Assembly: GCA_050954505.1 (NCBI GenBank)
Contig: JBPBPY010000210.1
Location: forward strand, 1 to 19,549
Reading direction: 5' to 3'
Length of the DNA stretch: 19,549 bases
Source: JAQGMO01 sp050954505
GTDB lineage: Bacteria; Pseudomonadota; Gammaproteobacteria; Burkholderiales; Burkholderiaceae_D
Position 1 is the stretch's first letter, and each line of letters starts with the position of its first letter. This document shows, piece by piece, positions 8,501-14,807 of the stretch. Below the pieces are notes generated by a model. The model was not told the origin of the DNA, made no database searches, and saw only the letters and a program-made list of their open reading frames with translations. The translations under genes were made by a program, and so were the position numbers.

Positions 8501-9709
8501 CTAGCGCTGGTCCCCGAACAAGCCGCCGTGTTCATCTGCGCCAGCTTCTGCCGCCAAAGTCGTGCCTGGCAGACTTTGCGTCGCAGGTTCCAGCGCCTCG
8601 GCCTTGGCACCGAAACGCGCGATGGCCAGGCACAGGTCGCTCCAGGACTTGGCCTTGTCGGAGAGTTTGCGCAGCAGATATGCCGGGTGAAACGTGGCAA
8701 TCAACGGCAAGCTGCCACGCGCATGCACCTTGCCGCGCAAGCCCGACAAGGTAGTCGATGGCGGCAAATCCAGCAAGCTGACAGCAGCGGTCTTGCCGAG
8801 TGCGACCACGATCGATGGCTGCAGCAAGGCGATCTGCCGCTCCAGGTAAGGCAGGCATGCGGCAGCTTCCTCGGGTTCCGGCGGGCGGTCGCGTCCGTCT
8901 GCGCCAGTCGGCCGGCACTTGACGATATTTGCAATGTAGGCGTTCTCGCCGCGCCGCAGCTGCATTGCCAGCAGCATGTTGTCGAGCAGCTTGCCGGCGG
9001 GACCGACGAAGGGTTCGCCCTGCTGGTCTTCATTGCGTCCGGGGCCTTCGCCGACGAACAGCCAGCCTGCCTGCTGGTCGCCGGTGCCGAACACGGTTTT
9101 GGTGCGCGAGTGGCAGAGCTTGCATTTGACACAGCATGCCACGGCTGACTTCAGCTGTTCCCAGTCCATGCCGGCAATTTCCTCTGCAGTGGGGCCGACC
9201 TGTACATGGCCAGCCGATGCGCCGGCCAGGTCGCTGTCTGCCAAGCCAGATGACGTGGGGCGCTGGCTGTCCTGTGCGCCGGCCGAGGCATTTGATGCCC
9301 TGTTGGCGCTTCCTGACCTGGCAGCAGCCGGCCTGCTGCTGCCGGGCTCGGCTGCGGACGATGGAAGAGGAACGGCATTGTTCCAGGCACTGGCAAGTTC
9401 TTCATCGGACCAGGCATCTCCCACGGTCGCGGTTGAAGTCACCGGTGGATGCGGGACGGCAGGCCCGGTTGCCTGACTTCCCTTCGGCAGCATCTTCTCC
9501 TCAGCCGGCGTGTGCAGGTTTCTGGACATGGCCGATGGCTGCGCCGACCGAACCGGCTGTTCGATGGTAGCAGCAGGCAACGCGTTACCTTGCCCTGCCG
9601 GGTCCGGTTCGGTGGCCATTGCACTGCGCTCGCCGACGCGCGCTCGCCAACGCGGCCCCAGTCCCATTTCAGCCAGGAAGCCATCGCGACGCGTTTGATC
9701 CTGGCTCAT
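8501..9709 (-). CDS. Uracil-DNA glycosylase, family 4 (Fe-S), with long N-terminal extension
   Basis: Removes uracil from DNA as the first step of base excision repair. The catalytic domain covers about residues 180-365 of 402. Motif GEGPGRNEDQQGEPFVG (220-236) matches family 4 motif A, and HPAYLLRKL (341-349) matches motif B. Cys193, Cys196, Cys265 and Cys285 are placed to bind a 4Fe-4S cluster. The first 180 residues are Ala/Ser/Pro-rich and probably disordered; the catalytic domain alone is about 200 aa in most family 4 enzymes. A similar bipartite layout occurs in other betaproteobacteria. The start ATG overlaps the rimI stop by 4 bases (ATGA), which fixes the long N-terminus. Cys265-Cys285 spacing is longer than usual by a few residues. 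Confidence 0.93.
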   Translation of the reverse strand: MSQDQTRRDGFLAEMGLGPRWRARVGERSAMATEPDPAGQGNALPAATIEQPVRSAQPSAMSRNLHTPAEEKMLPKGSQATGPAVPHPPVTSTATVGDAWSDEELASAWNNAVPLPSSAAEPGSSRPAAARSGSANRASNASAGAQDSQRPTSSGLADSDLAGASAGHVQVGPTAEEIAGMDWEQLKSAVACCVKCKLCHSRTKTVFGTGDQQAGWLFVGEGPGRNEDQQGEPFVGPAGKLLDNMLLAMQLRRGENAYIANIVKCRPTGADGRDRPPEPEEAAACLPYLERQIALLQPSIVVALGKTAAVSLLDLPPSTTLSGLRGKVHARGSLPLIATFHPAYLLRKLSDKAKSWSDLCLAIARFGAKAEALEPATQSLPGTTLAAEAGADEHGGLFGDQR

Positions 9710-10224
9710 AGCGGCAATCTCATGACGATCGCATCTTCACGCTGCTGCTGCGCGGCCGGATAATAATTCCTGCGCAGGCCGATCTGCCGGAATCCATAAC
9801 GCTGATAGATCGCCAGTGCGCGCGTATTCGATGGCCTGACTTCCAGCAGCATTGACGCCATGCCCAACTCGCGCGCCTGCGCGCTGGCATGATCGAGCAG
9901 CTGCAAACCGGCACCCTGCCCCTGTCGGTGCACGTGTACGGTGATGTTGAGCAAATGGGCTTCATCGACCGCGACCATCATCAGGTAGTAGCCAAGCAGA
10001 TGATGTTGCGCATCGCGGGCAACCCAGCACTGGTAGCCTGAATGCAGCGAGTCGACGAAGTTATCGCGCACCCATGGAAATGGATATGCTGCCAGTTCAA
10101 TGTCGAGCACTTCATCGATATCCGTGCTGTGCATGGCGGCCAATCGCAGGGACTCATCACTGTGCTGGCCGGTGGCACTGTTTGACGACGCGTTCGGGCG
10201 ACTGATGCGCGTGGCCAGGTTCAT
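9706..10224 (-). CDS. rimI: Ribosomal protein S18 alanine N-acetyltransferase RimI
   Basis: GNAT-family enzyme of 172 aa that acetylates the N-terminal Ala of ribosomal protein S18. The GNAT core is visible: LLNITVHVHRQGQGAGLQLL (acetyl-CoA binding, RxGxGxG-like) followed by ASMLLEVRPSNTRALAIYQ and YGFRQIGLRRNYYP, which is typical of RimI. The first 27 residues are an extension rich in Ser and Asn ahead of the core start LRLAAMHSTDIDEVL. The ATG at 10224 overlaps the tsaB stop by 4 bases, and its own stop overlaps the udg start by 4 bases, so the three genes are translationally coupled. The tsaB-rimI pairing is common in proteobacteria and supports the call. Confidence 0.93.
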   Translation of the reverse strand: MNLATRISRPNASSNSATGQHSDESLRLAAMHSTDIDEVLDIELAAYPFPWVRDNFVDSLHSGYQCWVARDAQHHLLGYYLMMVAVDEAHLLNITVHVHRQGQGAGLQLLDHASAQARELGMASMLLEVRPSNTRALAIYQRYGFRQIGLRRNYYPAAQQQREDAIVMRLPL

Positions 10225-10964
10225 GGTTGCACCGCTGTGGCGGCTGCAGGCATGGAAGCAGCCAGCCTGGCGCGTTGCATCTGCACTTCCTGGCGCTCAA
10301 GTGTGGTCAATGCCACCCGATTGCGCAGATAGACAGGCTGGGCATTGCGGGCCTCGAGCAATTCGCCACGGCCGTAGGCCAGCAGTGCCAGCCGCGCAAT
10401 CTGGACTGCATGCGGCATGATATCCGGGTAGCACCGAGCGGCTACAAGCCGGCCATCATCAACAAGCAACGGCAAGCCGTTGCCACATGCAGCCAGCGAC
10501 GTCCTCACGGGCAGCGGCGCGACCTCCCCGGCCTTGGACAAGGTGGGCGGCATCAGCACTTGCCAATCGCCGTTGAAATGATATTGCGCCCAGTACACCT
10601 CTTCCATGCGTGCATCGAGCAACGCCACCACGTCGTTGCCACCCTGCGCTTCATGACATGCCAGAGCCATGGCCATGAGCGTGCCAACAGGAATGACCGG
10701 CAAGCCCGCGCCGTAGGCCAGGCCCTGAATGATGCCGCAGGCAGTGCGCACGCCGGTGAAAGAACCTGGCCCGGCACCAAAGGCCAGGGCGTCGCACTGC
10801 TTGAGCGTCAAACCGGCATCGGCCAGCAGTTGCTGGACCAAAGGCAAAACCGCTTGCGAATGCGTCGCCACATCGGCACTGACACGTGAAATGACCTGGT
10901 CGCCACGCAGCAGCGCAACCGAGGCCAGTTCGGTCGAGGTTTCAATGGCAAGGATGGTGTGCAT
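10221..10964 (-). CDS. tsaB: tRNA threonylcarbamoyladenosine biosynthesis protein TsaB
   Basis: Partner of TsaD and TsaE in making t6A at position 37 of ANN-decoding tRNAs; it is an ASKHA-fold protein, 247 aa. The N-terminus ILAIETSTELASVALL and the motif FGAGPGSFTGVRTACGIIQG are diagnostic. The ATG at 10964 puts ILAIETST three residues from the start, as in the family. No Shine-Dalgarno sequence is present. Instead, a TAAAAT box ends 6 bases before the ATG, which fits leaderless transcription. It is first in a group with rimI and udg joined by ATGA overlaps, and divergent from the thioredoxin-like gene. Confidence 0.95.
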   Translation of the reverse strand: MHTILAIETSTELASVALLRGDQVISRVSADVATHSQAVLPLVQQLLADAGLTLKQCDALAFGAGPGSFTGVRTACGIIQGLAYGAGLPVIPVGTLMAMALACHEAQGGNDVVALLDARMEEVYWAQYHFNGDWQVLMPPTLSKAGEVAPLPVRTSLAACGNGLPLLVDDGRLVAARCYPDIMPHAVQIARLALLAYGRGELLEARNAQPVYLRNRVALTTLERQEVQMQRARLAASMPAAATAVQP

Positions 10965-10969
10965 GCCGT

Positions 10970-11011
10970 TATTTTACCGCAGCCGTACCGCAGCAGGCCT
11001 GCGGTAAAATA
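10970..11011. promoter_or_regulatory. Divergent promoter region with 13-bp inverted repeat between tsaB and the thioredoxin-like gene
   Basis: TATTTTACCGCAG (10970-10982) and its exact reverse complement CTGCGGTAAAATA (10999-11011) flank a 16-base spacer. The heptamer TACCGCA occurs at 10975, 10986 and 11010 on the plus strand and at 11000-11006 on the minus strand. Each arm supplies a TAAAAT box directed at a gene: 10976-10971 ends 6 bases before the tsaB ATG, and 11005-11010 ends 5 bases before the ATG at 11016. That spacing fits transcription starting at or next to the start codon on both sides. No good -35 was found for either. Confidence 0.6.
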
Positions 11012-11015
11012 CCGC

Positions 11016-11459
11016 ATGAGCAGCCAGACCTTAACAATGGACAATCGCCGCGGCGTCCTTGCCGTACTCGATGGTCAAGCCAATGATCAGGCTGCAGTCT
11101 GGATCATTGCCTGCCTGTGTGCGCAGTGGTGCGACGTTTGCTGTGCCAGCCGGGATGGATTCGACCGCTTCGCCGCGCGCCATCCAGACAAGCAGTTCGT
11201 GTGGGTTGACATCGAAGATCATGCCGATGTGGTAGGCGACCTCGACGTCGAGAATTTCCCCACGCTCTTGATCCAGCACGGCAACACAGTGGCATTCTAT
11301 GGCACCATCATGCCGGATTGGAACCAGGCCAATCGCCTGCTCGAAGCCCAGCTGGCAAAGGACGCCGACTTCCTGACGCAGGAGGCCAGCAGCACGGCCG
11401 AGAGAATACGCTGGCAAGCGGAAAACAATTTGCGTCACCGGCTGCGCGAATCACTCTGA
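11016..11459 (+). CDS. Thioredoxin-like protein
   Basis: Small thioredoxin-fold protein, 147 aa from ATG 11016; a later ATG at 11037 is possible and the frame is open upstream. The redox site reads CAQWCDVCC with Cys39 and Cys42 in the CxxC positions (WCDVC), and the cis-proline loop is NFPTLLIQ (Pro82). Extra cysteines Cys33, Cys35 and Cys43 give five in 11 residues, which is unusual for thioredoxins. No signal peptide is present, so it should be cytoplasmic. The C-terminal 35 residues extend past the normal fold and are charged. It probably acts as a disulfide reductase or a sensor, but no partner is visible. It is divergent from tsaB and has no Shine-Dalgarno sequence. Confidence 0.8.
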   Translation: MSSQTLTMDNRRGVLAVLDGQANDQAAVWIIACLCAQWCDVCCASRDGFDRFAARHPDKQFVWVDIEDHADVVGDLDVENFPTLLIQHGNTVAFYGTIMPDWNQANRLLEAQLAKDADFLTQEASSTAERIRWQAENNLRHRLRESL

Positions 11460-11498
11460 GCGATCATTGGGACAGGCGCTACGGTGCCCAGTGCCCGG

Positions 11499-11507
11499 TG
11501 TTATGAT
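11499..11507 (+). promoter_or_regulatory. Extended -10 promoter for the DUF1993 gene
   Basis: TGTTATGAT fits TGn-TATGAT, an extended -10 element, 25 bases before the ATG at 11533. No convincing -35 is seen. A strong Shine-Dalgarno sequence AGGAGA (11522-11527) follows. Confidence 0.5.
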
Positions 11508-11532
11508 TCCTGCACTTTTCCAGGAGACCATC

Positions 11533-12042
11533 ATGACACTTACCGTCTACGCCGCATCCGTTCCCGTATTCAAGCAAATGCTCGCCGCCCTGTCGGCCAA
11601 TCTTGAAAAAGCCCAGACCTACGCCACTGTCCGCAAGATCGAAGCGGATGCCTTGCTCACCGCCAGGCTCTATCCCGACATGCTGCCATTGACGCGCCAG
11701 ATCATGGTCGCATGTGATTTTGCCAAGGGCGCCAGTGCCCGGCTGGCAGGCGTCGAGGTACCAAAATTCGAGGATACGGAAAAAACCTTTGAAGAGCTGC
11801 AAGCACGCATCAGCAAGACAGTCGCCTTCATTGACAGCTTGCCCGCCTCATCGTTCGAAGGCGCCGAAACCCGCAGTATTACCACCAGTGCCGGCCCGAA
11901 TGGCAAGACCTTCGTCGGCCAGACCTATTTGCTGCACTACGCCATTCCGCAGTTCCTGTTCCACATCACCACCGCGTATGCCATTCTTCGCCACAACGGT
12001 GTCGAGATAGGCAAGCGCGACTTCATGGGCAAGGTGGAATAA
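11533..12042 (+). CDS. DUF1993 family protein
   Basis: Uncharacterised 169-aa protein. The sequence matches DUF1993 throughout: an N-terminal YAASVPVFKQMLAALSANL, then ARLYPDMLPLTRQIMVACDF, the conserved KFEDTEKTFEELQARI and the C-terminal NFF-like segment LLHYAIPQFLFHITTAYAIL with His residues, followed by GVEIGKRDFMG. The family is helical and resembles DinB-like four-helix bundles; that fold statement is from family knowledge, not from this sequence alone. The frame is open further upstream, but AGGAGA placed 5 bases before ATG 11533 decides the start. It appears to be a single-gene transcript with its own promoter and a strong 3' hairpin. No function is assigned. Confidence 0.88.
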   Translation: MTLTVYAASVPVFKQMLAALSANLEKAQTYATVRKIEADALLTARLYPDMLPLTRQIMVACDFAKGASARLAGVEVPKFEDTEKTFEELQARISKTVAFIDSLPASSFEGAETRSITTSAGPNGKTFVGQTYLLHYAIPQFLFHITTAYAILRHNGVEIGKRDFMGKVE

Positions 12043-12050
12043 ACATTCAC

Positions 12051-12082
12051 TGCCGGCGTTCAAGGCATTGAACGCCATGGCA
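12051..12082 (+). terminator. Strong stem-loop downstream of the DUF1993 gene
   Basis: GGCGTTCAA (12055-12063), loop GGCA, then TTGAACGCC (12068-12076) make a perfect 9-bp stem. It is extended by TGCC (12051-12054) with GGCA (12079-12082) across a 2-base bulge. It begins 8 bases after the stop codon. No T-run follows, so it may be a Rho-assisted terminator or an mRNA 3'-end stabiliser. Confidence 0.5.
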
Positions 12083-12195
12083 GCCTTGCACGCATTGATG
12101 GCATAACCGACTTGGCACATGCACGAACTTGCGTTAATGAGGTCGATGGTTGAGTGCGCCGCAATCCCGGCACAATTCGAAAACCGATCAACCAT

Positions 12196-12224
12196 AAAAA
12201 AATCCTCGGCACGCCGAGGATTTT
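12196..12224 (-). terminator. Intrinsic terminator of the cold-shock gene
   Basis: On the minus strand AAAATCCTCGGC-GT-GCCGAGGATTTT forms a long perfect stem ending in seven T. It lies 24 bases past the cspA-type stop and is the clearest intrinsic terminator in the window. Confidence 0.93.
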
Positions 12225-12248
12225 CAGAATTTCGTGAACTAAGACAGC

Positions 12249-12452
12249 TTAGATAGGCTGAATGTTCGAAGCTTGCTTGCCCTTAGGACCAGTGGTCACA
12301 TCGAACGAGACGCGCTGGTTTTCCTGCAGCGATTTGAAGCCGCTCGACTGAATTGCCGAGAAGTGAGCGAACAGATCTTCGCCGCCTTCGTCAGGGGTGA
12401 TGAAGCCGAAGCCCTTCGAGTCATTGAACCACTTTACGATACCAGTTGCCAT
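12249..12452 (-). CDS. Cold-shock domain protein (CspA family)
   Basis: Single-domain OB-fold nucleic-acid chaperone, 67 aa, the normal length. RNP1 is KGFGFITP (residues 13-20) and RNP2 is LFAHF (27-31), where most homologues have VFVHF or LFVHF. The protein starts MATGIVKWFNDSKGFGF. A Shine-Dalgarno sequence AGGAA lies 6 bases upstream of the ATG. The proposed -10 is about 115 bases upstream, giving a long leader of the sort seen in temperature-regulated csp mRNAs. It has its own intrinsic terminator, so it is monocistronic. The symbol is left blank because betaproteobacteria carry several csp paralogues. Confidence 0.96.
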   Translation of the reverse strand: MATGIVKWFNDSKGFGFITPDEGGEDLFAHFSAIQSSGFKSLQENQRVSFDVTTGPKGKQASNIQPI

Positions 12453-12600
12453 TACAATTCCTATTTCAGTTAAGTTGGGCAGATGCCCGTTTAAATCGTT
12501 TCAACCAAGTAAGGAATGACAGACTGATACTGCACCACTACTAGCTCGAATCTCAACGATGAGGAATTATACTCATAAAAGTGACATCCAACGCAAGAAA
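12453..12600 (-). promoter_or_regulatory. Promoter and long 5' leader of the cold-shock gene
   Basis: On the minus strand a perfect TATAAT sits at 12571-12566. Candidate -35 elements are TTGCGT (12596-12591, spacer 19) and TTGGAT (12591-12586, spacer 14); neither has ideal spacing. Transcription from here would leave a leader of roughly 105 bases. Leaders of this type in csp genes act as RNA thermosensors, but no specific cold-box sequence was recognised. The remaining bases to the next gene at 12726 are AT-rich with nothing identified. Confidence 0.6.
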
Positions 12601-12725
12601 ATTGTTTGGAATTTCACTATTAAATAGCAAAAATCCGGGTTTATTTACCGTTTGAAAAGCGAAAGCTTGGCTTTGGGCATTATTCCTTACGTTTCGTTAT
12701 CTTAAATGCATCGCCACGCTGCGCT

Positions 12726-13553
12726 TCATTCATGAGCAGTTGTCATCGATCCCGACGGTGACATGTCGATACCGATTTCGGGACTTTCAAAGCGCGAGAA
12801 TGTCTTGGCTTTCTGTTTCAGGCAATATCCGCGTTTGTAGACACTGGCCACGGTGAACAAGCCCTTCGTCAACATTTCGAGTTTCAGGCGCAACTGAAAA
12901 ATCGTCACGCGAATGTTGCTGCCTTCGGTGGACTTCCCGGTTGACTTGAACAACAGAACCAGGTCGGAAAGCGGTATCACGCTACCCATTTGGCCAAGGA
13001 ACATTTCAGCCAGGGCGAATTCCGAGCGGGTCAGGTGCATGGTTCGGCCAAAATAGGAAATCACCCGCGATTCCGGGACCAGCGTCAATGAACCAAAACG
13101 TAATTTGGTCTTCAAAATATTTTTACGCCGTAGTGCGCACAGGATGCGGCGCGCCAGCTCCGGCAAATTAATCGGCATGAACATCCAGTCCGACACCAGA
13201 TCGGGAAATTCGCGAATGTCGGCCAAGGGCTCATGCGCAGGAAAGATGGTAATCAGCGGTGACAGCACCAGTGGCAAGCACATTGGGTCTTTCATGAACA
13301 GCAGCTCTTTTTTTTCCATCGACTGGATTTTTTCAATCAGCGACAGGTCAAGCGCATCGATCAGCAGGATGGATGGATTTTCCGGACTGTGCAGCAGATC
13401 GTCCGCCTCCGGCTTGTCTGCCAGCAGCGTGATCGAAACCTCGACGGTTTCGGTCTGGCGCGACAGCTTGTAGAAGGCCAGGTTGAAGGCTTTGATTTCC
13501 CTCGACAGCAATAAATACAGCTCTTCTCCGACAATTTTCAAATTGATATTCAT
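12726..13553 (-). CDS. OmpR-type winged-helix regulator with degenerate receiver domain (paralogue 1)
   Basis: Predicted DNA-binding protein, 275 aa from ATG 13553, chosen because GGGAGA lies just upstream and the start aligns with its paralogue; the frame is open 20 codons further. The C-terminal half (about 150-248) is an OmpR/PhoB-type winged helix: LTRSEFALAEMFLGQMGSVI, recognition-helix region NIRVTIFQLRLKLE and the wing VYKRGYCLKQK. The N-terminal half has receiver-like strands: SILLIDA (61-67) and SDWMFMPINLPELARRI (121-137), which corresponds to the last strand and helix of a receiver, with Met126-Pro127 where Lys-Pro is expected. The usual N-terminal acidic pair is not recognisable. 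It is head to head with a paralogue that aligns without gaps over about 250 residues. Phosphorylation-independent control is an inference. No kinase gene is adjacent. Confidence 0.8.
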   Translation of the reverse strand: MNINLKIVGEELYLLLSREIKAFNLAFYKLSRQTETVEVSITLLADKPEADDLLHSPENPSILLIDALDLSLIEKIQSMEKKELLFMKDPMCLPLVLSPLITIFPAHEPLADIREFPDLVSDWMFMPINLPELARRILCALRRKNILKTKLRFGSLTLVPESRVISYFGRTMHLTRSEFALAEMFLGQMGSVIPLSDLVLLFKSTGKSTEGSNIRVTIFQLRLKLEMLTKGLFTVASVYKRGYCLKQKAKTFSRFESPEIGIDMSPSGSMTTAHE

Positions 13554-13663
13554 GTCTCTCCCTGTCAACAAGTCATTAGCGTCGGCCATGCCCTGTAGGT
13601 AACGATATGTCACACATTGGTTCCTTGCGCGGATCTTGCCAGCGAGCAGAATAATAGCGACTT

Positions 13664-13707
13664 GAAACTTTCGGTTTCTGGTATACTACCAACAGTAACA
13701 TCGTTAC
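13664..13707. promoter_or_regulatory. Promoter and candidate operators between the divergent paralogous regulators
   Basis: An extended -10, TGGTATACT (13679-13687), points at the plus-strand regulator and predicts a leader of about 140 bases. Three short inverted repeats cluster on it: GAAAC-TTTCG-GTTTC (13664-13678), TGGTA-TAC-TACCA (13679-13691) and GTAAC-ATC-GTTAC (13695-13707). The octamer ATCGTTAC of the last also occurs on the opposite strand at 13606-13599, nearer the other gene. A weaker minus-strand -10, TATTAT (13656-13651), could serve the left gene. The rest of the 282-base gap holds a small hairpin TCAGCG-N6-CGCTGA (13776-13793). Confidence 0.5.
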
Positions 13708-13835
13708 AGTTCATCCAGTAAATGTATTTCAGCAAACTGCGTAAGCCGAACGCAAAACACCAGAAAGCGTATCAATCAGCGCTTGAACGCTGAGACGACT
13801 CTCGTGGCTGATGACCCACCAATTGGGAGACTCAA

Positions 13836-14666
13836 GTGAAAATCACTCTTAAGATTGTTGGAGACGAACTATATTCTTCTCTGAACAAAGAGGTTGGCGC
13901 GCTAAATCTCGCATTCCCAAAAATGGCACAGCAGAATGACCATATCGAATGGCAAGTCACCCATCTGACCGGCAACCAGAAACCGGAAAACCTGCTCAGT
14001 TATCCGGAATCGGCATCCGTTTTGCTCATCGATGCGCAGGATGCTTCGTTCATCGACAAGATCGAACGCATGAAAAAAACCGAACTGACGTTCATCAAGG
14101 ATCCCCCTTTCCTGCCCATCGTCCTGTCGCCAGTGGTGCTGGTGTTTCGTTCGCACGCGCTGCTTGCCGAAACGCCCGACCTTCCGGAATTTGTCGCCGA
14201 CTGGATCTGCATGCCTTATGCGGTCCCGGACCTGGTACGGCGGGTAGTCTCTTCATTGAAACGGAAAAACATCCTGAAGACCAAATTACGTTTCGGTTCA
14301 CTTACCTTGCTGCCGGAATCGCGCTTGATCTCGTTTCAAGGGAAAACCATTCACCTGACGCCATCCGAGTTTGCACTGGCAGAACTGTTCTTGAATCAAA
14401 TGGGCACGGTGATTCCGATCAAGGATCTGGTGATGCTGTTCAAGTCAACGGGAAAATCGACCGAGGGCAGTAATATCCGAGTGACCATTTTCCAGCTGCG
14501 CCTGAAGTTGGAAATGCTGACAAAGTCGCAATTCACCCTGGCCAGTGTCTACAAGCAAGGCTACTGCTTGAAGCAGAAGGTCAAGCCGGCAGTGGCAGTC
14601 GATGCATATCTCGATGAGGGATTACGGCATGGCCGTTTTCATTCGATGATGGCACATGACAGTTGA
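13836..14666 (+). CDS. OmpR-type winged-helix regulator with degenerate receiver domain (paralogue 2)
   Basis: Predicted DNA-binding protein, 276 aa, starting with GTG at 13836; GGGAGA at 13825-13830 and alignment with the paralogue (KITLKIVGDEL versus NINLKIVGEEL) decide this start. By eye the winged-helix region (about 141-250) is near 83% identical to paralogue 1, including an unbroken block of 30 identical residues around the recognition helix, while residues 1-140 are near 46% identical. The receiver-like half keeps SVLLIDA (61-67) but has ADWICMPYAVPDLVRRV (121-137), again Met-Pro instead of Lys-Pro. The likely outcome is two proteins that recognise the same DNA site but differ in input. 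The C-terminal 25 residues differ from paralogue 1. Confidence 0.8.
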   Translation: MKITLKIVGDELYSSLNKEVGALNLAFPKMAQQNDHIEWQVTHLTGNQKPENLLSYPESASVLLIDAQDASFIDKIERMKKTELTFIKDPPFLPIVLSPVVLVFRSHALLAETPDLPEFVADWICMPYAVPDLVRRVVSSLKRKNILKTKLRFGSLTLLPESRLISFQGKTIHLTPSEFALAELFLNQMGTVIPIKDLVMLFKSTGKSTEGSNIRVTIFQLRLKLEMLTKSQFTLASVYKQGYCLKQKVKPAVAVDAYLDEGLRHGRFHSMMAHDS

Positions 14667-14718
14667 CGGTACACGTCGACACCGGAATGGATTGATGATT
14701 GCAGCTCCATCGGCGATG

Positions 14719-14747
14719 GCTCAGCGTCACTGAAAACAGTGCTGAGC
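14719..14747. terminator. Bulged hairpin between convergent regulator and GGDEF-EAL gene
   Basis: GCTCAG, a CGT bulge, CACTG, loop AAAA, CAGTG, CTGAGC make an 11-bp stem in the 141-base gap. There is no T-run on either side. It may act as a bidirectional terminator. Confidence 0.4.
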
Positions 14748-14807
14748 TGCTGCCAAGTCTTCCAGGATTTGCCTCGCGGAACGGCATGACGTGAGTTTGC
14801 AGCAGCG

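Noticed and set aside
7748..9148. 466-codon plus-strand open frame
   Set aside because: Antisense to DUF1853 and the uracil-DNA glycosylase, both of which have clear family motifs.
13599..13707. Octamer ATCGTTAC present once on each strand of the divergent regulator promoter region
   Set aside because: A shared octamer in about 280 bases is not far from chance, so it is only mentioned as part of the promoter entry.
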